From an uncultured SAR86 cluster bacterium (lineage in GTDB: Bacteria; Pseudomonadota; Gammaproteobacteria; Magnimaribacterales; D2472): 64,000 nt of DNA. The notes beneath the pieces are model-generated. The model had not been told where the DNA came from, searched no databases, and saw nothing but the letters and a program-made list of their open reading frames with translations. Position 1 is the first letter of the stretch; each line of letters begins with the position of its first letter. The translations under genes and the position numbers were made by a program. This document shows positions 17,698-25,720 of the stretch, one piece after another. Location of the stretch: the NCBI GenBank assembly GCA_902605165.1, contig CACLBJ010000001.1, positions 186,001 through 250,000 of the forward strand, in the 5' to 3' direction.

Positions 17698-18557
17698 AAA
17701 GCATCAGACATAGAGCTTCTTAATTTTTTAAGAGCACCACTTTCGATCTGTCTAACCCTTTCAGCAGAAATTTCATACTCTTCTGCTAACTCATGGAGCG
17801 TAACTTTAGAGTCAGATAAATATCTCCTTCTTATAATATCTTTGCTTCTGTCATCAAGGCCTTTGAGAGCATCTAAAAGCTCAGCATTATTAAATGCCAT
17901 TGTTTGTTCTGCTTCTACTTGGTCTTCAGGGTTAAAACTATTATCTTCTAGATATTGTGATGGCGCCATTATTTGATCGTCACCGTCACCTGTATTTACA
18001 GGAGCATCGAATGATGAATCATTTGAAGATAGTCTATTTTCCATATGCAAAACATCTTTGACTTGGACATTTAGATCTTCAGCTATTTTTTCTGCTTCAT
18101 CTTTAGTAAGCCATTCCAGTGACTTTTTCTTACTTCTTAGATTGAAGAATAATTTTCTTTGAGCTTTGGTAGTAGCTATTTTTACTAGTCTCCAATTTTT
18201 AAGTATGTATTCATGGATTTCAGCTTTTATCCAGTGGACTGCAAAAGAAACAAGTTTTACGCCTCTATTAGGGTCAAATCTATCAACAGCTTTCATAAGA
18301 CCAACATTACCTTCTTGGATAATGTCGCCTATTGGCAAACCATAGCCTTGATATGATCTTGCAATATGAACTACAAAACGAAGATGTGAAATAACCAATT
18401 GCCTTGCAGCTTCAAGATCATCATTATCATAAAGCTTATGTGCAATTTCTTTCTCTTGCTCAGGCGTTAGAATTGGTATTGAGTGCACACAAGCTAGGTA
18501 AGACTCTATATCTTTGCCTGGTGTTGTTAGCTCAATTTTCTGTAAATCAGTACCCAT
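17694..18557 (-). CDS. rpoH: RNA polymerase heat-shock sigma factor RpoH
   Basis: Sigma-32 directs transcription of heat-shock genes. The 287-residue product has region 1.2/2.1 (SYLACVHSIPILTPEQE), region 2.3-2.4 (GLPIGDIIQEGNVGLMKAVDRFDPNRG and FAVHWIKAEIHEYIL), the RpoH-specific box QRKLFFNLR (about residue 135) and region 4 with a helix-turn-helix (LHELAEEYEISAERVRQIE). The RpoH box separates it from RpoD and RpoS. Unusually, thiS begins inside its stop codon, placing thiamine and tRNA-modification genes in the same transcript. Confidence 0.95.
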   Translation of the reverse strand: MGTDLQKIELTTPGKDIESYLACVHSIPILTPEQEKEIAHKLYDNDDLEAARQLVISHLRFVVHIARSYQGYGLPIGDIIQEGNVGLMKAVDRFDPNRGVKLVSFAVHWIKAEIHEYILKNWRLVKIATTKAQRKLFFNLRSKKKSLEWLTKDEAEKIAEDLNVQVKDVLHMENRLSSNDSSFDAPVNTGDGDDQIMAPSQYLEDNSFNPEDQVEAEQTMAFNNAELLDALKGLDDRSKDIIRRRYLSDSKVTLHELAEEYEISAERVRQIESGALKKLRSSMSDAL

Positions 18558-18578
18558 TATAATTTGCGTTTATAATAC

Positions 18579-18607
18579 ATTATACATAAATATTATGTAG
18601 ACCTTAA
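18579..18607 (-). promoter_or_regulatory. Putative rpoH promoter
   Basis: On the minus strand a perfect -10 box TATAAT (18579-18584) lies 17 bases from TTAAGG (18602-18607), a weak -35 match. Transcription would start near 18572, leaving a leader of about 15 bases before the rpoH ATG at 18557. The -10 box is part of the dyad TATAAT-AC-ATTATA on the plus strand. This is a pattern match only. Confidence 0.4.
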
Positions 18608-18608
18608 A

Positions 18609-19397
18609 TTATAGCAATTTTTTTACATAATCTTCCACTTTTTGACTATAAGCCCGTCTGATAAGTTCATTTCTGTATGCAATAAACGGTGGATTGAGTA
18701 TGTTTTTCTTGGAGTATTTGAGTTTTTCAAAGTCCTCTAGATTGAGTATCGAACCCCCATAAGATGCAAGAACAGCATCTGCGGCAGCAATATCCCACTC
18801 AGAAGTTGGTCCAAATCTTGGGTAGATATCTGCTTCATCGTCACATAAAGCACAAATCTTTAATGAGCTGCCCTTTTCAACAAGCTCATAATCTATTTCA
18901 GAGTCTTGAAGAAATTTTAAGAACATTGTATCTGCTTCTCTTTTATGACTTCTGCTCATAACAATCCTCAGTGGTGCTGCTTTTTCAGCCTTTGTTTGGG
19001 AAACTGTATCAAGGCTTGTCCAAATCTTCATATCAGTTGGCCTTTGAACAAGCCCAAAAATACTTCGGTGCTCATAAATAAAAGATATATTTACTGAAAA
19101 GTCTCCATTTCTATTAATAAATTCTTTAGTTCCATCAAGTGGATCTATTAACCAGTAGCTATCTTCATAGGAAATATTGTTTTCGAAGGTCTCTTCAGAA
19201 ACAGCCTGAGTTTCAGGAGTTATTCTTTTTAGTCCTTCAATAATTATATTGTTTGATGATTCATCCGCTAGTGTTAAGGGAGATCCATCATCTTTATTTT
19301 TATGTGAAAAATCAGAATTATAAATATCCATTATCGAGGAACTGGCTTTTGAAGAAATATCTATTAAGTCTGGTAAGAGTTTATTGAAATCTAGCAT
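18609..19397 (-). CDS. cysQ: 3'(2'),5'-bisphosphate nucleotidase CysQ
   Basis: CysQ dephosphorylates 3'-phosphoadenosine 5'-phosphate produced during sulfate assimilation. The product has the inositol-monophosphatase-fold metal motifs SEETFEN (about residue 67), WLIDPLDGTKEFINRNGDF (about 80-98) and the C-terminal SEWDIAAADAVLASYGG. I favour the start at 19397 (MLDFNKLLPDLIDIS), which matches typical CysQ N-termini. An in-frame ATG at 19427 would add a Lys-rich ten-residue extension and overlap the divergent promoter. Confidence 0.9.
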   Translation of the reverse strand: MLDFNKLLPDLIDISSKASSSIMDIYNSDFSHKNKDDGSPLTLADESSNNIIIEGLKRITPETQAVSEETFENNISYEDSYWLIDPLDGTKEFINRNGDFSVNISFIYEHRSIFGLVQRPTDMKIWTSLDTVSQTKAEKAAPLRIVMSRSHKREADTMFLKFLQDSEIDYELVEKGSSLKICALCDDEADIYPRFGPTSEWDIAAADAVLASYGGSILNLEDFEKLKYSKKNILNPPFIAYRNELIRRAYSQKVEDYVKKLL

Positions 19398-19410
19398 TTT
19401 TAATTTTTTT

Positions 19411-19438
19411 TTGATTATAAGGATCATTTACTTATAAT
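19411..19438 (+). promoter_or_regulatory. Putative promoter of the small gene / enoyl-CoA isomerase pair
   Basis: TTGATT (19411-19416) and a perfect TATAAT (19433-19438) are separated by 16 bases on the plus strand. The expected transcription start near 19445 lies about 18 bases before the ATG at 19463. This is one of the better sigma-70 matches in the window. It supports transcription beginning at the 52-residue gene rather than at the isomerase gene. Confidence 0.5.
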
Positions 19439-19462
19439 TACAGTTTCCAACTAATATAAATA

Positions 19463-19621
19463 ATGAATCAAAAACTTTTAGAAAATTTAGAATTTGTTCA
19501 CAGCAGACTTAAGTGGCTGAGCAAAGATAGAAAAATTGTACTGCCTCACCATAAAACATTTGATCTTGTGGATGAGTTAATGGATAAAGTCTCAGAGTCA
19601 ATAGATATTGCAAAGAAATGA
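19463..19621 (+). CDS. Small hypothetical protein, 52 residues, coupled to the downstream isomerase gene
   Basis: An ATG at 19463 opens 52 codons ending in TGA at 19619-19621, overlapping the next ATG (19618) as ATGA. The product starts MNQKLLENLEF, is hydrophilic and mostly helical in appearance, has a basic middle (RLKWLSKDRK), two adjacent His (PHHKTFD) and an amphipathic C-terminus (ELMDKVSESIDIAKK). I do not recognise a family. A good promoter just upstream and stop-start coupling argue that it is a real gene. No Shine-Dalgarno sequence is evident. Confidence 0.6.
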   Translation: MNQKLLENLEFVHSRLKWLSKDRKIVLPHHKTFDLVDELMDKVSESIDIAKK

Positions 19622-20478
19622 GTAAGTATTCCTGCTTTGATTTAAAAATAAAAGACCATATATGTAGTCTTGTTTTAAATCGTCCAAATGAACTAAATAC
19701 AATGACTAGAGACTTTTGGGTTGAGCTAGGAGATGCTTTAGAGGAAATAAATAGAGATTCTGAAGTAAGGGTTGTAGTTCTTTCATCTACTGGAAAACAC
19801 TTTTGTGCAGGTATGGACCTTAGTGCTTTTTCTAATGGAGTTGATGATATTCCTGATGATAAGAAACCAGATCATGCTCGAGTTGGAGAAGTTCTATATA
19901 GAACAGCAAAAGAACTTCAAGGGTATATCAGCAAACTCGAAGAAATAAGAGTCCCAGTAATTGCAGCTGTTCATGGTGGTGTTATTGGGGGAGCATTAGA
20001 TTTAATTACTGCATGTGATATGCGTTTTGCCTCAAACGATGCTTTCTTTTGCATCCAAGAAATCAATATTGGCATGGCTGCTGATGTTGGTACCCTCCAA
20101 AGGCTACCAAAGATTATTCCTGATTCAAAGATGAGAGAGATGGCTTATACAGGAAGAAGAATGCTTGCTGATGAAGCTAAAGATTCAGGGCTTGTAGGAG
20201 AAGTTTATGAAACACAAGATCAAATGCTTGATGCAGTTCATAAACTAGCAGCTGAAATAGCCTCTAAATCACCAGTAGCTATATATGGTCTTAAGGCGGT
20301 TATGAATTACTCAAGGGATCACAATGTAAGTGATAGCTTAGACTTTAATGCTCTATGGAGTGGTGCAATGCTTAGTCAAACAGATATGGCTGAAGCTATG
20401 ACTGCACAAATGGAAAAAAGAGATGCTAACTTCGACAAAATGGTCGATGTTAAAAAATTCAACGAATCAAAAAGTTAA
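19618..20478 (+). CDS. Crotonase-family protein, delta(3,5)-delta(2,4)-dienoyl-CoA isomerase-like
   Basis: The 286-residue protein has the crotonase fold with oxyanion-hole segments FCAGMDLSAF (about residue 63) and VHGGVIGGALDLITACDMRF (about 118-137). The segment CIQEINIGMAADVGTLQRLPK (spanning about 144-164) closely matches the active-site region of mammalian dienoyl-CoA isomerase ECH1, including the glutamate/aspartate pair; generic enoyl-CoA hydratases lack ADVGTLQ. It likely shifts double bonds during degradation of unsaturated fatty acids. Its end overlaps yaaA on the other strand by 4 bases. Confidence 0.85.
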   Translation: MSKYSCFDLKIKDHICSLVLNRPNELNTMTRDFWVELGDALEEINRDSEVRVVVLSSTGKHFCAGMDLSAFSNGVDDIPDDKKPDHARVGEVLYRTAKELQGYISKLEEIRVPVIAAVHGGVIGGALDLITACDMRFASNDAFFCIQEINIGMAADVGTLQRLPKIIPDSKMREMAYTGRRMLADEAKDSGLVGEVYETQDQMLDAVHKLAAEIASKSPVAIYGLKAVMNYSRDHNVSDSLDFNALWSGAMLSQTDMAEAMTAQMEKRDANFDKMVDVKKFNESKS

Positions 20479-21230
20479 GACTTTCTCAGAAATACTGGGC
20501 TATCAGTAGTTGAATCAGCTTTAGAGTATTTGTACCCATCAAGATCAAAATCAACTAACTCATCAGTTTTCTTAATTCTGTTCTGGATAATGAACCTAGC
20601 CATCAAACCTCTAGCTTTTTTGGCATAAAAGCTAATTATTTTGTAGTTCCCATTTTTATAGTCTTTAAAAACTGGAGATACCACCTTCGCTTCATCACTT
20701 ATGTTGCCCAGAACCTTATAGTATTCATTAGAAGCTAAGTTTACGATTGTATCTGAATCTTTAAGTAGATCTTTTTTAACAGACTCGCCCCAAAACTCAT
20801 ATAAGTTTTTCCAACCATTAATTTGTAATTTAGTTCCCATCTCTAATCGATATGGATTCATTACATCAAGAGGTTTAAGTGCACCATATAAACCAGATAA
20901 TATTCTCAAATGCTTTTGTGCAAAATTAAGATCGCCTTTTTTAAAGTCTTCAGCCTGCAAACCCTGGTAAACATCGCCTTTGAAGACAAGCAGAGCAGGC
21001 TTTGAGTTATCTGAAATCTTTTTTTCAGCTTTCCAGGACTGATATCTATCAAAGTTTAGTGATGCCAGTTTGTCACTAAGGCTCATTAAGGATGCGATTT
21101 CACTTGGCTCTTTTTGCTTCAGCTCTTTTACAAGCTCGCCAGACTTTTTTAGAAAGCTTGGCACAGAGTGTGTATCATTATAATTAGCACTATAATCTAG
21201 TGTCTTTGCTGGAGATAAAACTGTAATCAT
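20475..21230 (-). CDS. yaaA: Peroxide stress protein YaaA (DUF328/UPF0246)
   Basis: YaaA reduces free iron damage during hydrogen peroxide stress in E. coli and binds DNA. The 251-residue product begins ITVLSPAKTLDYS and contains LMSLSDKLASLNFDRYQSW, FKGDVYQGLQAEDF, LSGLYGALKPLDVMNPYRLEMGTKL, IVNLASNEYYK and YAKKARGLMARFII, all family hallmarks. Length is normal. It diverges from the TRAP permease genes across 26 bases. Confidence 0.93.
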   Translation of the reverse strand: MITVLSPAKTLDYSANYNDTHSVPSFLKKSGELVKELKQKEPSEIASLMSLSDKLASLNFDRYQSWKAEKKISDNSKPALLVFKGDVYQGLQAEDFKKGDLNFAQKHLRILSGLYGALKPLDVMNPYRLEMGTKLQINGWKNLYEFWGESVKKDLLKDSDTIVNLASNEYYKVLGNISDEAKVVSPVFKDYKNGNYKIISFYAKKARGLMARFIIQNRIKKTDELVDFDLDGYKYSKADSTTDSPVFLRKS

Positions 21231-21256
21231 TGGCTTATTTTAGAAATTAATATTTT

Positions 21257-21709
21257 ATGAATCAATCTATAGGCAAATTTTTTTCATACTTTTTACCAAT
21301 AATTGTGATTCTGGTTATATATATTGTTATTAGTAGATATATATTTGGGGTTGGTAGAGCAGATTTACAAGAGTTAGCCTTGTATTTGCATGCACTAGTT
21401 TTCTTGGGTTGTGCTGGTTGGGCTCTTATTGACGAAGAACATGTTAGGGTGGATATTCTCTACAAAAACAAATCAGAATCGTACAAAAAACTCGTAAACA
21501 CCTTGGGTTTAGTTTTTTTCGTACTGCCAGTAGTTTTTATAATAAGTTTTTACTCCATAGATTTTATTAAATTATCTTGGCTCTTAAAGGAATCATCAAC
21601 TGAGCCAGGTGGCTTAAAAACTGTTTATCTGCATAAAACAATTATTTTACTGTTTCCGCTAGTACTTTTTTTAGCAGCTGTTAAACAATTCAAAGAGCTA
21701 TGGAAATAA
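21257..21709 (+). CDS. dctQ: TRAP transporter small permease DctQ
   Basis: The 150-residue protein has four membrane helices and the DctQ pattern: VGRADLQELALYLHALVFLGCAGWALIDEEHVRVDILY (about residues 31-68) with the conserved E-H-R-V-D segment. DctQ partners DctM in sodium-driven TRAP uptake. It overlaps dctM by 10 bases. The binding protein is not adjacent; a DctP-like gene lies at 25686-26807 on the other strand. Confidence 0.9.
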   Translation: MNQSIGKFFSYFLPIIVILVIYIVISRYIFGVGRADLQELALYLHALVFLGCAGWALIDEEHVRVDILYKNKSESYKKLVNTLGLVFFVLPVVFIISFYSIDFIKLSWLLKESSTEPGGLKTVYLHKTIILLFPLVLFLAAVKQFKELWK

Positions 21710-23031
21710 TACCGCTTTTATTAATAATTTTTGTTTGTAGTTCATTGCTGATAGGTTATCCAGTTGCTTTTACGTTAGCTGGTGTATCAATAATATTCGC
21801 TCTGGTATGTTCATTATTTGGGGTTTTTGATTTAAATCTTTTAAAAAACTTGCCAATAAGAATATTTGGAATTATGAATAACCAAACCCTTCTTGCTGTG
21901 CCGTTATTTGTTTTTATGGGAGTAGTGTTGGAAAGATCAGGAATTGCAGCAAAGATGCTACAAGATATGGCTAAAGCCTTTTCTGGCATAAAAGGCGGTC
22001 TTGGTATTTCCATTGTTATCGTGGGTGCATTATTAGCTGCAAGCACAGGTATCGTTGGTGCAACAGTTGTGACTATGGGGTTAATGTCACTTCCGGCTCT
22101 TCTTAAGGAGGGATATGATAAAAAATTCTCTTCTGGTCTTGTCGCAGCAACTGGTACTTTAGGCCAAATTATTCCTCCGTCAATTGCATTGGTTCTTCTT
22201 GGTGATGTTATGTCTAATGCATATCAGCGAGCTCAAAATGATATGGGCATCTTCTCAGTAAAAACAGTTTCTGTTGGAGACTTATTCATAGGAGCACTTT
22301 TGCCAGGACTTATTATTTGTATTCTTTTTCTGATCTACACAATCTTTTGGAACAGAAATTTAAATATCAGTAGTGAGATGGAAAGCAAAGTTAATCTTCT
22401 CTCTTTATTAAATACTCTTTTGCCGCCTATCTTACTAATCTTTATGGTTCTGGGATCTATTATTTTTGGTATTGCTACGCCAACAGAAGCAGCTGGCGTT
22501 GGAGCAATTGGTTCAATACTCATATGTTTGTACTTTAAAAAGTTGAATATGGAGCTTATAAAGGAAGCTAGCAGAAGAACAGCTTTGGTTACAACTATGG
22601 TCTTTACTATCCTAATTGGTGCATCCATATTCTCTCTAATTTTTAGAGGTGTTGGTGGTGATGAATTAATAAGCTTAGTTTTTGAGATGTTGCCGGGTGG
22701 AAAATATTCAGCATTGTTGTTTGTAATGCTGATGATTTTTTTGCTGGGTTTTATATTAGATTTTATTGAGATTTGTTATGTATTTGTTCCGCTAATTGCG
22801 CCACCGTTACTTATGATGGGTTTTGATCCTGTTTGGCTTGGGATAATGCTAGCAATTAATCTTCAAACTTCTTTTTTAACACCTCCCTTTGGGTTTTCAC
22901 TCTTTTACCTGAGAGGAGTTGCAGATAAATCAATAAGAACAATAGAAATATATAAAGGAGTAATACCTTTTATAGCGATTCAGTTATTAGTCTTGTTAAT
23001 GGTTATACTTTTTCCAAGCTTAGTCTTATGA
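21700..23031 (+). CDS. dctM: TRAP transporter large permease DctM
   Basis: The 443-residue protein is a DctM-type permease with about twelve membrane segments. Signatures include LLAVPLFVFMGVVLERSG (about residue 65), ASTGIVGATVVTMGLMSLPALLKEGYDKKF, GTLGQIIPPSIALVLLGDVM (about 150), IATPTEAAGVGAIGSIL and the C-terminal LQTSFLTPPFGFSLFYLRGV. DctM forms the sodium-coupled translocation unit. It overlaps dctQ and the next gene (4 bases, ATGA), so the three genes form one operon. Confidence 0.93.
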   Translation: MEIIPLLLIIFVCSSLLIGYPVAFTLAGVSIIFALVCSLFGVFDLNLLKNLPIRIFGIMNNQTLLAVPLFVFMGVVLERSGIAAKMLQDMAKAFSGIKGGLGISIVIVGALLAASTGIVGATVVTMGLMSLPALLKEGYDKKFSSGLVAATGTLGQIIPPSIALVLLGDVMSNAYQRAQNDMGIFSVKTVSVGDLFIGALLPGLIICILFLIYTIFWNRNLNISSEMESKVNLLSLLNTLLPPILLIFMVLGSIIFGIATPTEAAGVGAIGSILICLYFKKLNMELIKEASRRTALVTTMVFTILIGASIFSLIFRGVGGDELISLVFEMLPGGKYSALLFVMLMIFLLGFILDFIEICYVFVPLIAPPLLMMGFDPVWLGIMLAINLQTSFLTPPFGFSLFYLRGVADKSIRTIEIYKGVIPFIAIQLLVLLMVILFPSLVL

Positions 23032-24113
23032 GAATCCTATTTTTTACCATCTTTTTTATTGTTTCATGTTCTCAAGATGAAATAGTCACTGATAAAACTT
23101 TAATGGTATTTGAAGATCAAAAAATCTTGTTCGATTCAGGCCTTATAAATAATGATAATGAAATCACTAGAACGCTTGGGTCAGGAAGAGTGGTTCTCAA
23201 GAAGATTAAATTACCTGAGACTGGTAATTTTCATCGTGCCAAAGCGATCATCACGTTAAAGTCGACAGGAGACCCATGGGATAAGTCTGGGTCGTTTTTC
23301 ATATTACCTGAGGATGATCTTAATAATCTTAACGAAGTCACTTCATTAGAGTTATTAAGATTTATAACTCCTTTTGGTGTTGGTCACTTTAATAACAAAG
23401 AAAATATACAAAAGCTAAAACCTTCTTATATACCAAGGTGGGAAGATGACATCACTTGGGAAGAAGATATATCTCATTTACTGCCAGTTTTGAAAGATGA
23501 GGTTTGGGTTGGTCTTTACATTGATACTTGGTCAAATGAAGGCTGGAATGTTGATATCGGTTTTAAGTTTGATGAATATTATACAAAAACAAATAAACCA
23601 CTAAAGACTATATTTCCTCTGCTAAATACAACTCCAATGTTTCCGGAGCAAAGTGGTTATGATAAGTTTGCTAGCGAGCCTATAACAAAAAAATTCAAGT
23701 TAGCTAAAGATCATGAAAACGTAAGATTATATTATTTAACAACAGGTCATGGCGGTCATAGTGGCGGTGATGAATTTGTAAAGAGACTTAATTTGATAAG
23801 TCTTAATGACAAAGTTATAAAAGAGTTTATCCCTTGGCGGGACGATTGTGCTTCCTTTAGAAGATTTAATCCCAGCTCAGGCGTTTGGATGACAGAAGCT
23901 GAGTGGAAAGGTGAGATAATTGAAGAAAGAATTGCATCGTCAGATTATTCGAGATCTGGGTGGTGCCCTGGCAGCAAAGTAACTCCTGAAATAATTGAAT
24001 TAGGTAGGTTAGAAAAGGGAGAACACTCCATTACAATATCTATTCCTGAAGCTCAAATAACAACAGAGGAATTCTTCAATTTTTGGAATGTGTCTGCTTA
24101 TTTAATTTACTGA
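23028..24113 (+). CDS. PNGase F-like peptide:N-glycosidase lipoprotein
   Basis: This 361-residue protein has a lipoprotein signal (FFIVSC, Cys14) and resembles peptide-N4-(N-acetylglucosaminyl)asparagine amidase F, which releases N-glycans from glycoproteins. The N-domain carries GDPWDKSGSFF, where Asp85 aligns with the PNGase F catalytic Asp60, and LLRFITPFGVG. LYIDTW puts Asp166 where PNGase F has Glu118. The C-domain has TTGHGGHSGGDEFVKR (Glu249 aligns with Glu206), WRDDCASFRRFNPSSGVW and DYSRSGWCPG. Alignments are from memory. It is coupled to dctM by ATGA, an unusual partnership. Confidence 0.8.
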   Translation: MRILFFTIFFIVSCSQDEIVTDKTLMVFEDQKILFDSGLINNDNEITRTLGSGRVVLKKIKLPETGNFHRAKAIITLKSTGDPWDKSGSFFILPEDDLNNLNEVTSLELLRFITPFGVGHFNNKENIQKLKPSYIPRWEDDITWEEDISHLLPVLKDEVWVGLYIDTWSNEGWNVDIGFKFDEYYTKTNKPLKTIFPLLNTTPMFPEQSGYDKFASEPITKKFKLAKDHENVRLYYLTTGHGGHSGGDEFVKRLNLISLNDKVIKEFIPWRDDCASFRRFNPSSGVWMTEAEWKGEIIEERIASSDYSRSGWCPGSKVTPEIIELGRLEKGEHSITISIPEAQITTEEFFNFWNVSAYLIY

Positions 24114-24121
24114 ATTAATTA

Positions 24122-25108
24122 TTAAGATGTTTTTGTTTTGAGCTCAATTCCTGCGTTATTTTTTTGCAACGCTTGTTCAGCTCTATAGCTTGACCTAACC
24201 ATTGGACCTGAAACAACTTCCAAGAAGCCTTTGCTAATTCCAATCTCTCTATATTTTTCAAACTCTTCAGGAGTAACCCATCTCTCAACTGGTAAGTGAT
24301 TAAGAGTTGGTCGCAGATATTGTCCAAGAGTTAAGATATCAACTTTATGATTAATAAGGTCATCCATAGCTTGCTCAATCTCTTCATCTGTTTCGCCAAG
24401 GCCCAGTATTAAACTTGTTTTTGTTAATACTTCCTTATTTATTTCTTTTGATTCGTATAAAACATCCAGTGTTTGCTGATATCCTGCTCTAGGATCTCTT
24501 ACTGGATGAGTTAACCTTTCAACTGTCTCAAGATTTTGAGCAAAAACTTCGATACCCGAATTCACAATAGTATCTATTGAAGATTTAATTCCTTTGAAGT
24601 CTGGGGTAAGTGCCTCTACAGCAGTATTGGGATTAAGATTTTTTATAGCCTGAACCGTTTGAGCATAATGTTCAGCGCCTCCATCTTCAAGATCATCTCT
24701 ATTAACTGAAGTAAGAACAACATATTTAAGGCCCATAGTTCTGACAGCTTTTGCTGTTTTTAAAGGCTCTTCTTGATCTAGCCAGCCTTTTGGATTTCCT
24801 GTATCTACCGAACAAAATTTACAAGCCCTTGTGCAAACTGAACCCATCAACATAAAGGTTGCTGTTCCGCTTGACCAACACTCTGAGATGTTTGGGCACA
24901 TTGCCTCTTCACAAACTGTATTGAGTTTTTTGGAGGCAACTTGATCTTTGACCAGCTTATATTTGGGATCAAAACTAGCTTTTACTCTAATCCAGCTTGG
25001 CTTCTTTTCTGCAGGAATAGATGCAAACTTATTTGCCTTTTGACCATTTTTAACAGCCTTAATGCCGTCTCTATTTACAATCTTTACTGTAGGTATTATT
25101 TCCATCAA
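24122..25108 (-). CDS. lipA: Lipoyl synthase LipA
   Basis: LipA is a radical-SAM enzyme that inserts two sulfurs into protein-bound octanoyl groups. The 328-residue product has the auxiliary-cluster cysteines in [13 protein letters not shown] (about residues 65-77) and the radical-SAM [10 protein letters not shown] (about 92-101), followed by [19 protein letters not shown] and the C-terminal [12 protein letters not shown] with the conserved Ser. Length is normal. It starts immediately after the lipB stop, forming a lipBA unit. Confidence 0.96.
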   Translation of the reverse strand: MMEIIPTVKIVNRDGIKAVKNGQKANKFASIPAEKKPSWIRVKASFDPKYKLVKDQVASKKLNTVCEEAMCPNISECWSSGTATFMLMGSVCTRACKFCSVDTGNPKGWLDQEEPLKTAKAVRTMGLKYVVLTSVNRDDLEDGGAEHYAQTVQAIKNLNPNTAVEALTPDFKGIKSSIDTIVNSGIEVFAQNLETVERLTHPVRDPRAGYQQTLDVLYESKEINKEVLTKTSLILGLGETDEEIEQAMDDLINHKVDILTLGQYLRPTLNHLPVERWVTPEEFEKYREIGISKGFLEVVSGPMVRSSYRAEQALQKNNAGIELKTKTS

Positions 25109-25720
25109 TTAAAAAATCTGTTGAATGTTTACTTCTACTGCTGATTTTACTTTCTCCAGAGTGATGTTGCTATATATATCTTTAATTTGTGTAACTTGAA
25201 GCCCTTCGTAACCACAGGGATTAATATTTTTAAAAGGATCTAGATCCATATCAACATTGATGCTTATGCCATGATAGGAATATCCTTTTGAAAAACGGAG
25301 TCCAATTGAAGCTATCTTCTTTGAATCTACATAGACTCCGGGTGAGCCTTCAATAGTATTGCTGTGGATCTGAAAATCTAAAAGCGTCTTCTGCACTAAA
25401 TCCTCTAATTGCTTTACAAACTTCTTTGGTCCAAGATTCCTTTTTTTTATGTTTAACAAAAAATATATAACGAGCTGACCTGGTCCGTGATAGGTAACCT
25501 CTCCTCCTCTATCTGCTTGGAATATATCAATATCTGTTTTTTTTAAAATGTGTTTTTGGTCTGCGGCAGTTCCAAGCGTGAAGACTGGATCATGCTCAAG
25601 CATCCAAATAGATTCATCTTCACCTTCTGCTACAAAATCTTTCATTGCAGAAAAGGTTTCTCGATATTGTTTTTTACCTAAATCTTTAATCACTTCTTGA
25701 TCTAGCTTCAACGAAGGCAT
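25109..25720 (-). CDS. lipB: Octanoyltransferase LipB
   Basis: LipB transfers octanoate from acyl carrier protein to lipoyl domains. The product contains WMLEHDPVFTLG, DRGGEVTYHGPGQLVIYF (about residues 70-87), the catalytic lysine in DSKKIASIGLR, and the catalytic Cys in NINPCGYEGLQVTQ. I place the start at the ATG at 25720 (MPSLKLDQEV), which gives a family-like N-terminus. An ATG at 25753 would add 11 residues and deepen the overlap with the DctP gene, which already reaches 35 bases. Confidence 0.94.
   Translation of the reverse strand: MPSLKLDQEVIKDLGKKQYRETFSAMKDFVAEGEDESIWMLEHDPVFTLGTAADQKHILKKTDIDIFQADRGGEVTYHGPGQLVIYFLLNIKKRNLGPKKFVKQLEDLVQKTLLDFQIHSNTIEGSPGVYVDSKKIASIGLRFSKGYSYHGISINVDMDLDPFKNINPCGYEGLQVTQIKDIYSNITLEKVKSAVEVNIQQIF

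Noticed and set aside
17485-18608. Possible thiamine riboswitch ahead of thiS-thiG
   Set aside because: There is no leader before thiS, which starts inside the rpoH stop codon, and no thi-box element was seen upstream of rpoH.
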